DNA of 10,415 bases from Spirochaetaceae bacterium (GTDB taxonomy: Bacteria; Spirochaetota; Spirochaetia; Treponematales; Breznakiellaceae): positions 1 to 10,415 of the forward strand of contig JAIRPH010000153.1 of NCBI GenBank assembly GCA_031257135.1, given 5' to 3'. Made by a program: the position numbers and the translations under genes. Below, one piece after another: positions 1-6,927 of the stretch. Numbering within the stretch: position 1 is the first letter of the stretch; every line of letters starts with the position of its first letter. Under the pieces are notes generated by a model. The model did not search any database, had not been told where the DNA came from, and saw nothing but the letters and a program-made list of their open reading frames with translations.

Positions 1-1
1 T

Positions 2-112
2 GCCGCGGACTATCTTATATCCCGTTCAATGGCAACGCATAAAACCCCTACGGAGATCATTACTGAACTGGTTCGGGAAAAAATAGCCGTTGCGGGTATG
101 GCAGTGCATTGA
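2..112 (+). CDS. 3' end of an unidentified protein (partial, left edge)
   Basis: The frame starting at base 2 is open from the window edge to a TGA at 110-112, giving 36 residues that contain THKTPTEIITELVREKIAVA, a helix-like, charged segment. I do not recognise the family. The gene is cut by the window edge, so its start and most of its body are missing. A second frame is open from 93 to a TAG at 174-176. From base 111 it reads ESTADMALDSAKSLIEGGGG, which also has the acidic, helical look of a real C-terminus. The true end of the protein may therefore lie at 176 with a frameshift between 93 and 109. Coding status rests on composition only, so confidence is low. Confidence 0.35.
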   Translation, partial: AADYLISRSMATHKTPTEIITELVREKIAVAGMAVH

Positions 113-183
113 ATCTACCGCGGACATGGCGTTAGACAGCGCAAAAAGCCTCATCGAGGGCGGCGGCGGGGAATAGGCTTGGG

Positions 184-209
184 GGCGGGCTTTTATCCGC
201 CTGCCCGCC
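184..209. terminator. GC-rich stem-loop between convergent genes
   Basis: GGCGGGC at 184-190 pairs perfectly with GCCCGCC at 203-209 around a 12-base loop. It sits between the end of the plus-strand gene fragment (112 or 176) and the end of the minus-strand methyltransferase (241), where a shared bidirectional terminator would be expected. Neither strand has a clear T-run after the stem, so it is not a canonical intrinsic terminator. Termination here is inferred mainly from position. Confidence 0.4.
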
Positions 210-240
210 GACCGATGCTTGCAAAAGAGAAACGCAAAAC

Positions 241-1098
241 CTACAGGGTTTTGACGGATTTAATCAGCATTACGTCTCCAAAGCCGAGCCTTTTTGCGGC
301 TCTATCGAAAATCCATTTAATAGGCTTAGGAGCGGTTCCTGCGGCAAGTCCGCCCCAAGTAATAACCTTTTCAATCCTAAATCCGTTTTTGACGAGCAGT
401 TGAGAGAGGGTTTTGACGGAAAAAAGATATAAATGATCGAAAATCGCCGATCTCCATCGGCTTTTAAAAAGTCGAGCCTGAAAACCCGCGATGTTCGGCG
501 TTGTTATTAGGAAATATCCGCCGGATCGCAGAATCCGATAGACCTCTCTTACAAAATTCGCCGGATCATTGAGGTGTTCTATGAGATGGGAAGCTAAAAC
601 CACATCAAAGGTTTCCGCGGGGAAGCGGTTTTCCGCCAAAGAGAGGCTGTATACCTCAAGGTTTCGTACCTGCCGAGCGTAATCCGCCGAGGGAAGACCG
701 ATTTCAATGCCCCGAACCTTCCAGCCGCGGTTCCGCAGAGATTCCAACAGCGCGCCCGTGGCGCACCCTACGTCCAATAACGAGGAACGCCCTTGCGGGA
801 GAAACCTCGTTTCAATATCCGTAAATCCCGCATCCTTCAGCGACCGATCCTGAAGAGCTAAAAAATTCCGCTCATTTGCCAGCTCATACGCGAGGTACTC
901 CTGCTGATACCGGGCTTCCACCGCGCCCTTCAAAGGCTGAGGATTTATCTGCGCCAGATGGCAGGCGGTACAGCGAAGATATGAAAAACCCTCGCAGGAA
1001 AGGTAAACCTCAAAGGCTTCTCCGCCGCACAACGCGCAGGGAATGGAACGGCTTTCTTCAGGGACAACCGGAGTTGACCACGTTTTATGAGACTTCAT
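241..1098 (-). CDS. Zinc-ribbon class I SAM-dependent methyltransferase
   Basis: A predicted cytoplasmic methyltransferase of the Methyltransf_23/Methyltransf_11 type, 285 residues. The N-terminus carries a likely zinc ribbon: CALC (Cys21, Cys24) and CTAC (Cys43, Cys46). The Rossmann fold begins with the SAM-binding motif LLDVGCATG (107-115). The acidic residue expected to bind the ribose hydroxyls is Glu132 (GIEIG). Motif HLIEHL (171-176) and the RSGGYFLITTPN strand (191-202) follow. Proteins of this build often modify sugars or lipids in envelope or polysaccharide pathways, but no substrate can be read here. It is the last gene of a three-gene minus-strand group, 12 bp after the M23-like gene. 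The ATG at 1098 has no clear Shine-Dalgarno and lies in frame with the TAG of the gene before it, so translation may depend on reinitiation. The family call is firm; the substrate is unknown. Confidence 0.9.
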   Translation of the reverse strand: MKSHKTWSTPVVPEESRSIPCALCGGEAFEVYLSCEGFSYLRCTACHLAQINPQPLKGAVEARYQQEYLAYELANERNFLALQDRSLKDAGFTDIETRFLPQGRSSLLDVGCATGALLESLRNRGWKVRGIEIGLPSADYARQVRNLEVYSLSLAENRFPAETFDVVLASHLIEHLNDPANFVREVYRILRSGGYFLITTPNIAGFQARLFKSRWRSAIFDHLYLFSVKTLSQLLVKNGFRIEKVITWGGLAAGTAPKPIKWIFDRAAKRLGFGDVMLIKSVKTL

Positions 1099-1110
1099 GT
1101 TGATAAGCGG

Positions 1111-1974
1111 CTAATCCACCATCAGCCGATACTGGACGCTTTGGGCGTTTTCGTTTTTATCCAAAGCAATAATTTCCAGCGTCGCCTGTCCCCGGGTAAG
1201 CCATACTTCTCCGACCTCGAAGCCCGGAGCGGGCGCGTATATCTGCGTTGCCGGCACAAGTCCGTTGCGGTATACCATGAGGGTTCCGTCTCGGGCCGAG
1301 AAGGTCTCAAAGGTAAGGGTTCCGATTTCGGTTCCGTTTACGATGCAGATAATCCGGTAGGGCGCGAGAGGATTCTCGGTGGGGGCGAGCCGCGTATCCA
1401 ACGCGGTTACGGAAATCGTATATCGTCCCTGACCTATGCTCCGCGCCTGAGCGGGATCGGCGATTCGGTTTTCACTGTTCCGCAACAGAACCGATTGAAT
1501 CACCGGCGCTCTGGTATCCGGCAGAGAGGCAATAACCATCGTAGGATTCACCCAGCGGCGTTCCTTCCGGTCGAACAAAGAAAAATAAAAGCCTTCTGTC
1601 TCAGACCATCCGGAACGGCCGGTTTTCGCCAGAGGCGTATTCTTCGGGACCGAATTCGGAATATCTATCGGTTCGTTCTGGTCGAAGCGTCCGTATATGC
1701 TGATAAGCCCTTCCCCGTGATCCAGCGCGACCCAAGAGCCGAGGGGCGTGGGCAATCGGGAAGCGTTGCTGAACCCATTCTGAACAAAAATCAATTCCCC
1801 CGCTTCCGCGGCTTCCACGACGCCTTCGGCTTCAAAGGTCATCCCCAAAACCGGTCTTCCCGCGTCGTTCCAGCCGAAATTGTTAATCAGATTCCCGTTC
1901 TGAACCGGCCAGTCCATAGCGTACATCAGCGAACCGACCCCGAAAACAAGGATCGCCGTCCGAATATGCTTCAT
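1111..1974 (-). CDS. Exported M23/LytM-like protein with lost metal ligands
   Basis: 287 residues. Residues 1-19 form a type I signal peptide (hydrophobic AILVFGVGSLMYA, no lipobox Cys), so the protein is probably periplasmic. Residues 27-150 follow the M23 (LytM) fold: NNFGW near 31-35, WVALDHGEG at 81-89, and late VPKNTPLAKTGRSG. The zinc ligands of active M23 peptidases are not present. The HxGxD position reads VLGMT (42-46), the YxHL position reads YGRF (94-97), and the final HLH reads FYF (129-131). It is therefore probably not a peptidase but a binding or regulatory relative, as EnvC and NlpD are for amidases. Residues 155-287 look like a beta-sandwich C-terminal domain. The start is well set: AAGGAG (1980-1985 on the complement) lies six bases or so upstream. 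It sits 12 bp after the propeller gene and 12 bp before the methyltransferase. Confidence 0.8.
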   Translation of the reverse strand: MKHIRTAILVFGVGSLMYAMDWPVQNGNLINNFGWNDAGRPVLGMTFEAEGVVEAAEAGELIFVQNGFSNASRLPTPLGSWVALDHGEGLISIYGRFDQNEPIDIPNSVPKNTPLAKTGRSGWSETEGFYFSLFDRKERRWVNPTMVIASLPDTRAPVIQSVLLRNSENRIADPAQARSIGQGRYTISVTALDTRLAPTENPLAPYRIICIVNGTEIGTLTFETFSARDGTLMVYRNGLVPATQIYAPAPGFEVGEVWLTRGQATLEIIALDKNENAQSVQYRLMVD

Positions 1975-1986
1975 ATTTTCTCCTTA

Positions 1987-3093
1987 CTACTTCTTTTCTA
2001 ACTCAAACGACGCCAGCGTCATGTTTCCGCCTACATAAATCCGGGAATCCTGACGTCCTAGAAAGGTATATTCGCTTTTAAAGGGAGCTTCTATGATAAT
2101 CGTTCCCGGAAGCCTGATCGCCACCAGCCGTTTATCCAATTTCCCCTGAGCGGTTATGAGAAAAAGCAGGCGGTCGTTGCCAATATCGTCAAGCTCTTTG
2201 ATTTGTCCCTTCAAAGGCAACATCGAAGAGGTTCGGGAACGAATATCGTACAGTCCTAACCCGCCTTGACGCTCAAAGGCGATGCGGCTGTCATTATCGA
2301 CAAACTCGATATGAACCGGACGCCGGAATCCTGTTTCCAGAAACTCATGATAGATGACCTTATACTCGACCCCTCCCGCCGGATCGCCGTAGCGTTCCAA
2401 CAGAAGAAACCGCTGGAGATCGACTCCCGAAATAACCGCCAACCGAGAGCCGTCCTGAGAAACCGCGCACCCGTAAATCACTGAAATCCGAGACCCTCCG
2501 GGTTCAAAGGAAAATATCCGCTGACCCTCACTGTTCAGGACTTCCACGGTCCCATTCAATAAGCCAGCCAATATTAAGCCGTTTGCGCCGTCAATGACCG
2601 TGGGAAGAGCCGCAAAATCATACGTCCACAGGATATTGCCGGTCTCATCCAGCGCGGAAAGAGCGGTTCCCGCGCCGCTGACCAGAAACATACGGTTGTC
2701 CAGAAACATCGGATATCCCGAGCCTCCCGGTATGGTTACTACCGGCTGATTCAGCGGGTTCCGCACTTCGATACTATCAGGAATCGGTCCATGTTCAGCC
2801 CAATTTAAAGGAGATAAGTATACGTCTCTATTCGCTTTCAGGCTCTGATTCACCGTAAAATTTCCGTCTTTATCCACATATCCGAAATGCCCGGCGGTCC
2901 GGCTTCCTAAGAAGAACGGCAGTAATTCCTTCTCGTCCTGCGTATTATTCCTGCCGGGATAGCTTGACTCCAGAGACTTGAACCACCGATGAGAGAGAAC
3001 CGTTTCTACCGGAACCGGTTGAGCCGCCGCAAAAATATAGAATACAAAGACCCCCGCTCCAATAAGAATCCATTGTTTTTGCTTATCTGTCAT
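1987..3093 (-). CDS. Membrane-anchored beta-propeller (WD40/PQQ-like) protein
   Basis: 368 residues. Residues 8-24 (WILIGAGVFVFYIFAAA) form a hydrophobic segment that is either a signal anchor or a signal peptide with cleavage near AAA-Q, placing the rest outside the inner membrane. Residues about 90-365 consist of short beta-strand repeats with propeller character: ALDETGNILWTYDF (147-160), GTVEVLNSEGQRIFSFEPG (181-199), GCAVSQDGSRLAVISG (208-223) and LGLYDIRSRT (279-288). The LDETGNILWTYD pattern resembles PQQ-type blades, while VSQDGSRLAV resembles WD40 blades. No catalytic motif is visible, and I infer a scaffold or sensing role. It is first of a three-gene group with the degenerate M23 protein and the methyltransferase, so an envelope role is plausible. 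No Shine-Dalgarno precedes the ATG; a promoter candidate lies directly upstream (see separate entry). Confidence 0.75.
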   Translation of the reverse strand: MTDKQKQWILIGAGVFVFYIFAAAQPVPVETVLSHRWFKSLESSYPGRNNTQDEKELLPFFLGSRTAGHFGYVDKDGNFTVNQSLKANRDVYLSPLNWAEHGPIPDSIEVRNPLNQPVVTIPGGSGYPMFLDNRMFLVSGAGTALSALDETGNILWTYDFAALPTVIDGANGLILAGLLNGTVEVLNSEGQRIFSFEPGGSRISVIYGCAVSQDGSRLAVISGVDLQRFLLLERYGDPAGGVEYKVIYHEFLETGFRRPVHIEFVDNDSRIAFERQGGLGLYDIRSRTSSMLPLKGQIKELDDIGNDRLLFLITAQGKLDKRLVAIRLPGTIIIEAPFKSEYTFLGRQDSRIYVGGNMTLASFELEKK

Positions 3094-3118
3094 ATTTTTC
3101 TATGATATAGAAAAATAT
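3092..3118. repeat. 12-bp perfect inverted repeat over the start codon and -10 region
   Basis: ATATTTTTCTAT (3092-3103) and its exact reverse complement ATAGAAAAATAT (3107-3118) flank a three-base centre. The left arm includes two bases of the start codon of the propeller gene, and the repeat overlaps the proposed -10 box at 3102-3107. It could be an operator bound by a dimeric regulator. If the transcript starts further upstream, it could instead form a hairpin hiding the start codon. Confidence 0.55.
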
Positions 3119-3131
3119 TCATAAGTGTCAA
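3102..3131 (-). promoter_or_regulatory. Sigma70-type promoter for the propeller/M23-like/methyltransferase group
   Basis: On the minus strand, TTGACA (complement of 3126-3131) is a perfect -35 box, followed by an 18-bp spacer and TATCAT (complement of 3102-3107), a five-of-six -10 box. The ATG begins only eight bases after the -10, so a start site at the usual distance would fall at or just before the start codon. This implies a nearly leaderless mRNA, which agrees with the lack of a Shine-Dalgarno. The assignment is by consensus match only. Confidence 0.5.
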
Positions 3132-3157
3132 TGATACCGCCCCTGCTTTCGCTCCGG

Positions 3158-3367
3158 CAAGCTCATATCATGATGCGAGTTTTTCCCACCATGATACGAG
3201 TTTTTCCCAGTATGATACGAGAAGCTCGCATCATGGTACGAGCTTCTCGTACCATGATGCGAGCTTTTCCTACCATGCTGGGAGATGTTCCCATCATGGT
3301 GCGAGCTTCTCGTACCATGATGCGAGCTTCTCCTACCATGCTGGGAGATGTTCCCGGCATGATGGAA
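3158..3367. repeat. Ten-unit 21-bp tandem array with alternating inverted units
   Basis: Ten consecutive 21-bp units fill exactly 210 bp of the gap between the ABC exporter and the propeller operon. Units begin at 3158, 3179, 3200, 3221, 3242, 3263, 3284, 3305, 3326 and 3347. Two unit types are visible: A (core TACCATGATGCGA) and B, nearly its reverse complement (core TCGCATCATGGTACGA). The order is B-A-A-B-A-A-B-A-A-B. The units at 3242 and 3305 are identical, and those at 3263 and 3326 differ by one base, so the 63-bp triplet is itself repeated. Because A and B are inverted, neighbours pair: 3222-3242 and 3246-3266 form a perfect 21-bp stem with a three-base loop. Both strands stay open through much of the array with seven-residue periodicity, but I see no ribosome binding site and treat it as non-coding. 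It has no CRISPR-like repeat and spacer layout. Confidence 0.9.
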
Positions 3368-3399
3368 AAAATTCCGGGAGGCGCGGCGGGGGCATAGGG

Positions 3400-5172
3400 T
3401 TAGGGGATACCGAACTGGGCGGTATAGAGGTCTGCATATAAGCCTTCCTGAGCAAGCAGTTCCTCATGTCTGCCCTGCTGACGGATGCCTTCATCGTCGA
3501 TGACCGCAATGGAATCAGCGTTGCGGACGGTGGAAAGCCGATGGGCAATAACCACGGTGGTTCGTCCCTGAGACAAGGCTTCCAGAGCGTATTGGATTTT
3601 GAGTTCCGTAGCGGAATCAAGCGCGGAGGTCGCTTCGTCCAGAATCAGGATAGGCGGGTTTTTCAGAAAGATGCGGGCGATACTCACCCGCTGTTTCTGT
3701 CCTCCTGAAAGCCGGATTCCTCGTTCTCCTACGATGGTATCGTATTTCTGCGGCATTTTCATAATATCCTCGTGGATTTCCGCCTGTTTCGCCGCGGCGA
3801 TGATTTCCTCGTCGGCCGCGCCGATTCGTCCGTACCCGATATTCTCTTTGATGGTGCCGGCAAACAAAAACACGTCCTGCTGTACGATGCCGATATGTTT
3901 CCGCAGGGATTCCAGCGTCATATCCCGAATGTCATGCCCGTCTATGAGGATGCTTCCTTCTTTTATCTCGTAAAATCGAGGCAGGAGGTGGCAAATCGTC
4001 GTCTTGCCGCCGCCGGAAGGTCCTACCAACGCCAGCGTCTGCCCCGCCTTAACGCTGAGATTGATATGTTCCAGTATCGTTACGTCGTTGTTATAGGAAA
4101 AGGTTACGTCCCGATATTCGATGTCCCCCCGTATCGTATCCGGCGAAACCGCGCCGGGCTTATCCGTTATGTCCGGCTTGAGACGCATAATCTCCACAAA
4201 CCGCCCGAAACCCGCCATGCCGGTAGTATATTGCTCAACAAAACCGGTAAGCCTTCTGACCGGCGAGACAAAGGCGTTCACAAACAAATTGCAAGCGATG
4301 AGTTCCGCTAAGGTCATCTTGTGCCGCATGATAAGCCAGCCTCCCACCGCAACTACCACCACATTGAGAATATGAAGAATGAATTCAAGTTTGCAATGAA
4401 AATCAGCCATTGATTTATAATACGTCTTTTTAGCCGATTTAAAGCCTTCGTTTCCTCTGCGGAATTGGCGGATTTCATAAGACTCGTTGGTGAAGGCTTT
4501 GGCAATCCGGATGCCGGATATGCTCGATTCAATGGACGCGTTGATTTCAGCGGTTCGCTCCTTTACTTTTCTCGAAGTCCTGAGCATCCTGCTCCGGGAA
4601 TGAGCGGTGTGAATGAGCATAACCGGAACCACCACCGCCAATACCGCCGCTACTTCCCACCGGATAAACAGAATCAGCGCGAGAGAGCCGATCAGGGTTA
4701 TCAGAGAGATAAATAAATCTTCTGGACCATGATGAGCGAGTTCCGTTACTTCCCATAAATCGTTGGTAAGCCTCGACATAATTTGACCGGTCCGGTTTGC
4801 GTCATAAAACGAAAACGATAAGGTTTGAAGGTGACTAAACAAATCCCGCCGCATATCCGCCTCGATATAAGCCCCAACCGTATGTCCCCAGTAGGTCACG
4901 AAGTAAGAAAACCCAGTCCGAAGGAAATAAAGCCCCAGCATCATGCCTACCATGACAAAAAAGAATCGAAAGTGTTCTCCGGGCAGAAGAGTTTCAATGA
5001 CGTACTTAGTCATCATCGGAAAGGCGAGGTCTACGGCGGCGGTTAAAAAAGCGCATCCCATATCCGCGCCGAATAACGCCAAATGCGGACGATAATACCC
5101 GGCGAAAATAGCTAAAACCGGTCCGTCAAAAGCCTGAGACGGCGCTTGAGCCGCGCCGCGCCGCTTATTCAT
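3400..5172 (-). CDS. ABC exporter half-transporter (MsbA/MdlB-type)
   Basis: 590 residues, the normal length for a fused membrane plus ATPase half-transporter acting as a dimer in the inner membrane. Residues about 25-310 form the type I exporter membrane domain with roughly six hydrophobic helices (near 30-55, 68-92, 155-172, 173-190, 262-285, 290-305). The ATPase domain (350-590) is complete: Walker A GPSGGGKTT (384-392), Q-loop around Gln431-432, signature LSGGQ (488-492), Walker B ILILDE (508-513) with catalytic Glu513, SALD D-loop, and switch His544. It should be active. Substrates of this family include lipids, peptides and drugs; none can be chosen here. The start codon overlaps the stop of the WD40 gene by 8 bp (ATGAATAA), which suggests translational coupling, and the GAAGGA just upstream is only one base from the ATG. 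It is the last gene of the large operon, after two exported modular proteins. Confidence 0.93.
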   Translation of the reverse strand: MNKRRGAAQAPSQAFDGPVLAIFAGYYRPHLALFGADMGCAFLTAAVDLAFPMMTKYVIETLLPGEHFRFFFVMVGMMLGLYFLRTGFSYFVTYWGHTVGAYIEADMRRDLFSHLQTLSFSFYDANRTGQIMSRLTNDLWEVTELAHHGPEDLFISLITLIGSLALILFIRWEVAAVLAVVVPVMLIHTAHSRSRMLRTSRKVKERTAEINASIESSISGIRIAKAFTNESYEIRQFRRGNEGFKSAKKTYYKSMADFHCKLEFILHILNVVVVAVGGWLIMRHKMTLAELIACNLFVNAFVSPVRRLTGFVEQYTTGMAGFGRFVEIMRLKPDITDKPGAVSPDTIRGDIEYRDVTFSYNNDVTILEHINLSVKAGQTLALVGPSGGGKTTICHLLPRFYEIKEGSILIDGHDIRDMTLESLRKHIGIVQQDVFLFAGTIKENIGYGRIGAADEEIIAAAKQAEIHEDIMKMPQKYDTIVGERGIRLSGGQKQRVSIARIFLKNPPILILDEATSALDSATELKIQYALEALSQGRTTVVIAHRLSTVRNADSIAVIDDEGIRQQGRHEELLAQEGLYADLYTAQFGIP

Positions 5173-6916
5173 GTCCTTCAGGCAGAGAACGTATCAGCAA
5201 GCGGTCTTCAATATCCCATATCCGCAGGGTTTTATCGTCAGAGCCTGAAACGATGCGCCGTCCGTCGGAACTGCACGCAACGGAACGAACCCAGCCGGTA
5301 TGACCTTCAAAGGCAAGCAGTTCCATACAAGTCTCAAGGTCCCATACTTTCAAAACGCCGCCGCTAGACCCGGAAATAAGATACCCGCCGTCAGGAGTGT
5401 AGGCTAGAGAGAGAATACTCCCGGTATACCCGGTAAGGGTTATCAGTTCTTCGCCGGTTTCGGCGTCCCAGATTTTCAGCGCGCCGTCGTCAGAGCCGGA
5501 AGCGATATACCTGCCCTCGGGACTGTATACCGCGGCTCTGACGTAATCGGCGTGACCCGGGAGAGTTCGCACGAGACTGCCGGTTTCGGCGTCCCAGATT
5601 TTCAGAGTAGCATCCTCAGAGCCGGAAACAACATACGCCCCATCGGGACTATAGGCTACGGTCCGAACCCAATCGGCATGACCGGTAAGAGTTATCAGTT
5701 CTTCGCCGGTTTCGGCGTCCCAGATTTTCAGGGTTCTATCCGCGGAGCCTGAAACGATGCGCCTCCCGTCAGGACTATATGCCGCGGCGTAGACGTACCC
5801 GTCATGCCCCGTCAGAGAGCGCACGAAGCGGCCGGTTTCGGCGTCCCAGATTTTCAGGGTTTTATCCGCGGAGCCTGAAACGATGCGCCTCCCATCAGGA
5901 CTATATGCCGCGGCGTAGACGTACCCGTCATGCCCCGTCAGAGAACGCACGAGACGTCCGTTTTCAGCGTCCCAGATATACGCGGTTTTATCCGCGGAGC
6001 CTGAAACGATGCGCCTCCCGTCAGGACTATACGCCGTACTGAATACAGGGCTTGCCGGCGGTTTTATCGGCATTTCCGCGCTTTTCACGCCGGTAAGGGT
6101 ATATGATAATTCGAGGATGCTCTTTACTCCGGTTGGTCCGGCTCGGTATTGTTTATGTCCTTCGGCTATTGACGCTTCAGTTTCGGCGTCCGCGATGAAA
6201 GCGGTAAATTCCGTATTTCTTCCCCGCTTTTCCGCGGCTCTGACTAAGACGTATTGGGCGTCCACGGCCGCGGCTACGGCGGCGATAGTGTCCAGATCGG
6301 CCGTAGCGGTGAGCCGGGGCAGAACCGAGTAGGTTCCGGCGCTGATAATTTCCGTAATGAGCATCCGGTCGAGAATGTCCGTTTCTTCGGCGTTCACCCC
6401 TTCGGGAATGGACAGAGGCTGTACGGCTAAGACAGGCAGTGAGGAAGCGTCCCGCCGGCTTGCGTCGATGAGTTCTTTTGCCATACTCGGCAGGAGGCTG
6501 TTGATTTCTTCGATGGTTTTGTATTCCCGGTAAGAGCCGGCGGCTTGCCGATAGGTTTCGGTCTCGACCATGCCGGCGACTATGGCGTTCCGATCTCCGA
6601 ATTTTCGGATATGCCCGGTAATCACATAATCCGCGCCCAGTTCCTGCCCCCATTGGGCGATAATATCCGAGTCAGTTACCCCGAACCGCTGGATTTCAGG
6701 GGCTTCCAGCGCGCTGACCATATCGCTTCCCGGAGCGGTCAGCGTAAAAGCCGCCGCGATTTTGGGATTATATGCCAACATCAGCGCGAGCGTTTCGCCT
6801 TCGCCGCCGGAACCGCCGGTAAAGGGCAGTATCGCCAGAGTAGGCTTCGTTTCAGCGTTGAGCGCGCCCCCTAAGGCGATGCCCAGCAGGATCGATAACC
6901 ATGTGATGCGCTTCAT
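5165..6916 (-). CDS. Exported protein: tandem TolB-N/CsgG-like domains plus seven-bladed WD40 propeller
   Basis: 583 residues. Residues 1-21 are a type I signal peptide (ITWLSILLGIALGGALNA), so it is exported. Residues 24-150 (KPTLAILPFTGGSGG ... GADYVITGHIRKFGD ... GSYREYK) resemble the TolB N-terminal/CsgG/LpoB-like alpha-beta fold. A second, more diverged copy occupies about 160-280 (LPVLAVQPLSIPEG ... YVLVRAAEK). Residues 288-583 hold seven WD40 repeats with an exact 42-residue period; the Gly-His turns fall at 328, 370, 412, 454, 496 (Gly-Tyr), 538 and 581, each with a SPDG...SGS.D.T.KIWD core. Seven blades would close a full propeller, probably a protein-binding platform. An AAGGAGG ribosome binding site overlaps the stop of the gene before it and supports the ATG. 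Its N-terminal half is paralogous to that of the upstream gene. The partner is unknown. Confidence 0.88.
   Translation of the reverse strand: MKRITWLSILLGIALGGALNAETKPTLAILPFTGGSGGEGETLALMLAYNPKIAAAFTLTAPGSDMVSALEAPEIQRFGVTDSDIIAQWGQELGADYVITGHIRKFGDRNAIVAGMVETETYRQAAGSYREYKTIEEINSLLPSMAKELIDASRRDASSLPVLAVQPLSIPEGVNAEETDILDRMLITEIISAGTYSVLPRLTATADLDTIAAVAAAVDAQYVLVRAAEKRGRNTEFTAFIADAETEASIAEGHKQYRAGPTGVKSILELSYTLTGVKSAEMPIKPPASPVFSTAYSPDGRRIVSGSADKTAYIWDAENGRLVRSLTGHDGYVYAAAYSPDGRRIVSGSADKTLKIWDAETGRFVRSLTGHDGYVYAAAYSPDGRRIVSGSADRTLKIWDAETGEELITLTGHADWVRTVAYSPDGAYVVSGSEDATLKIWDAETGSLVRTLPGHADYVRAAVYSPEGRYIASGSDDGALKIWDAETGEELITLTGYTGSILSLAYTPDGGYLISGSSGGVLKVWDLETCMELLAFEGHTGWVRSVACSSDGRRIVSGSDDKTLRIWDIEDRLLIRSLPEGHE
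5705..5952. repeat. Near-identical tandem DNA copies inside the WD40 region
   Basis: Bases 5705-5826 and 5831-5952 match with about three differences over some 122 bases, at an offset of 126 bp (one 42-residue blade). These encode the parts of blades 1 to 3 that share the DGYVYAAAYSPDGRRIVSGS string. The other blades are clearly more diverged, so this pair looks like a recent duplication or gene-conversion event within the propeller. Confidence 0.85.
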
Positions 6917-6927
6917 AAACTCCTCCT

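Noticed and set aside
1087..2001. Long plus-strand open frame of about 300 codons
   Set aside because: It lies opposite the M23-like gene, which has a signal peptide, a strong ribosome binding site and a recognisable fold. The plus-strand product is Arg-rich and matches no family pattern.
3158..3367. CRISPR array
   Set aside because: The units are contiguous 21-bp repeats without unique spacers, and there are no cas genes nearby.
3374..3400. Intrinsic terminator directly after the ABC exporter gene
   Set aside because: Only a 6-bp pairing with the T-run inside the loop is visible; the array hairpins are better candidates but lack T-runs too.
6177..6653. Alternative minus-strand frame inside the WD40 gene
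   Set aside because: It overlaps the well-supported TolB-N-like region in another frame and is Arg-rich without motifs.
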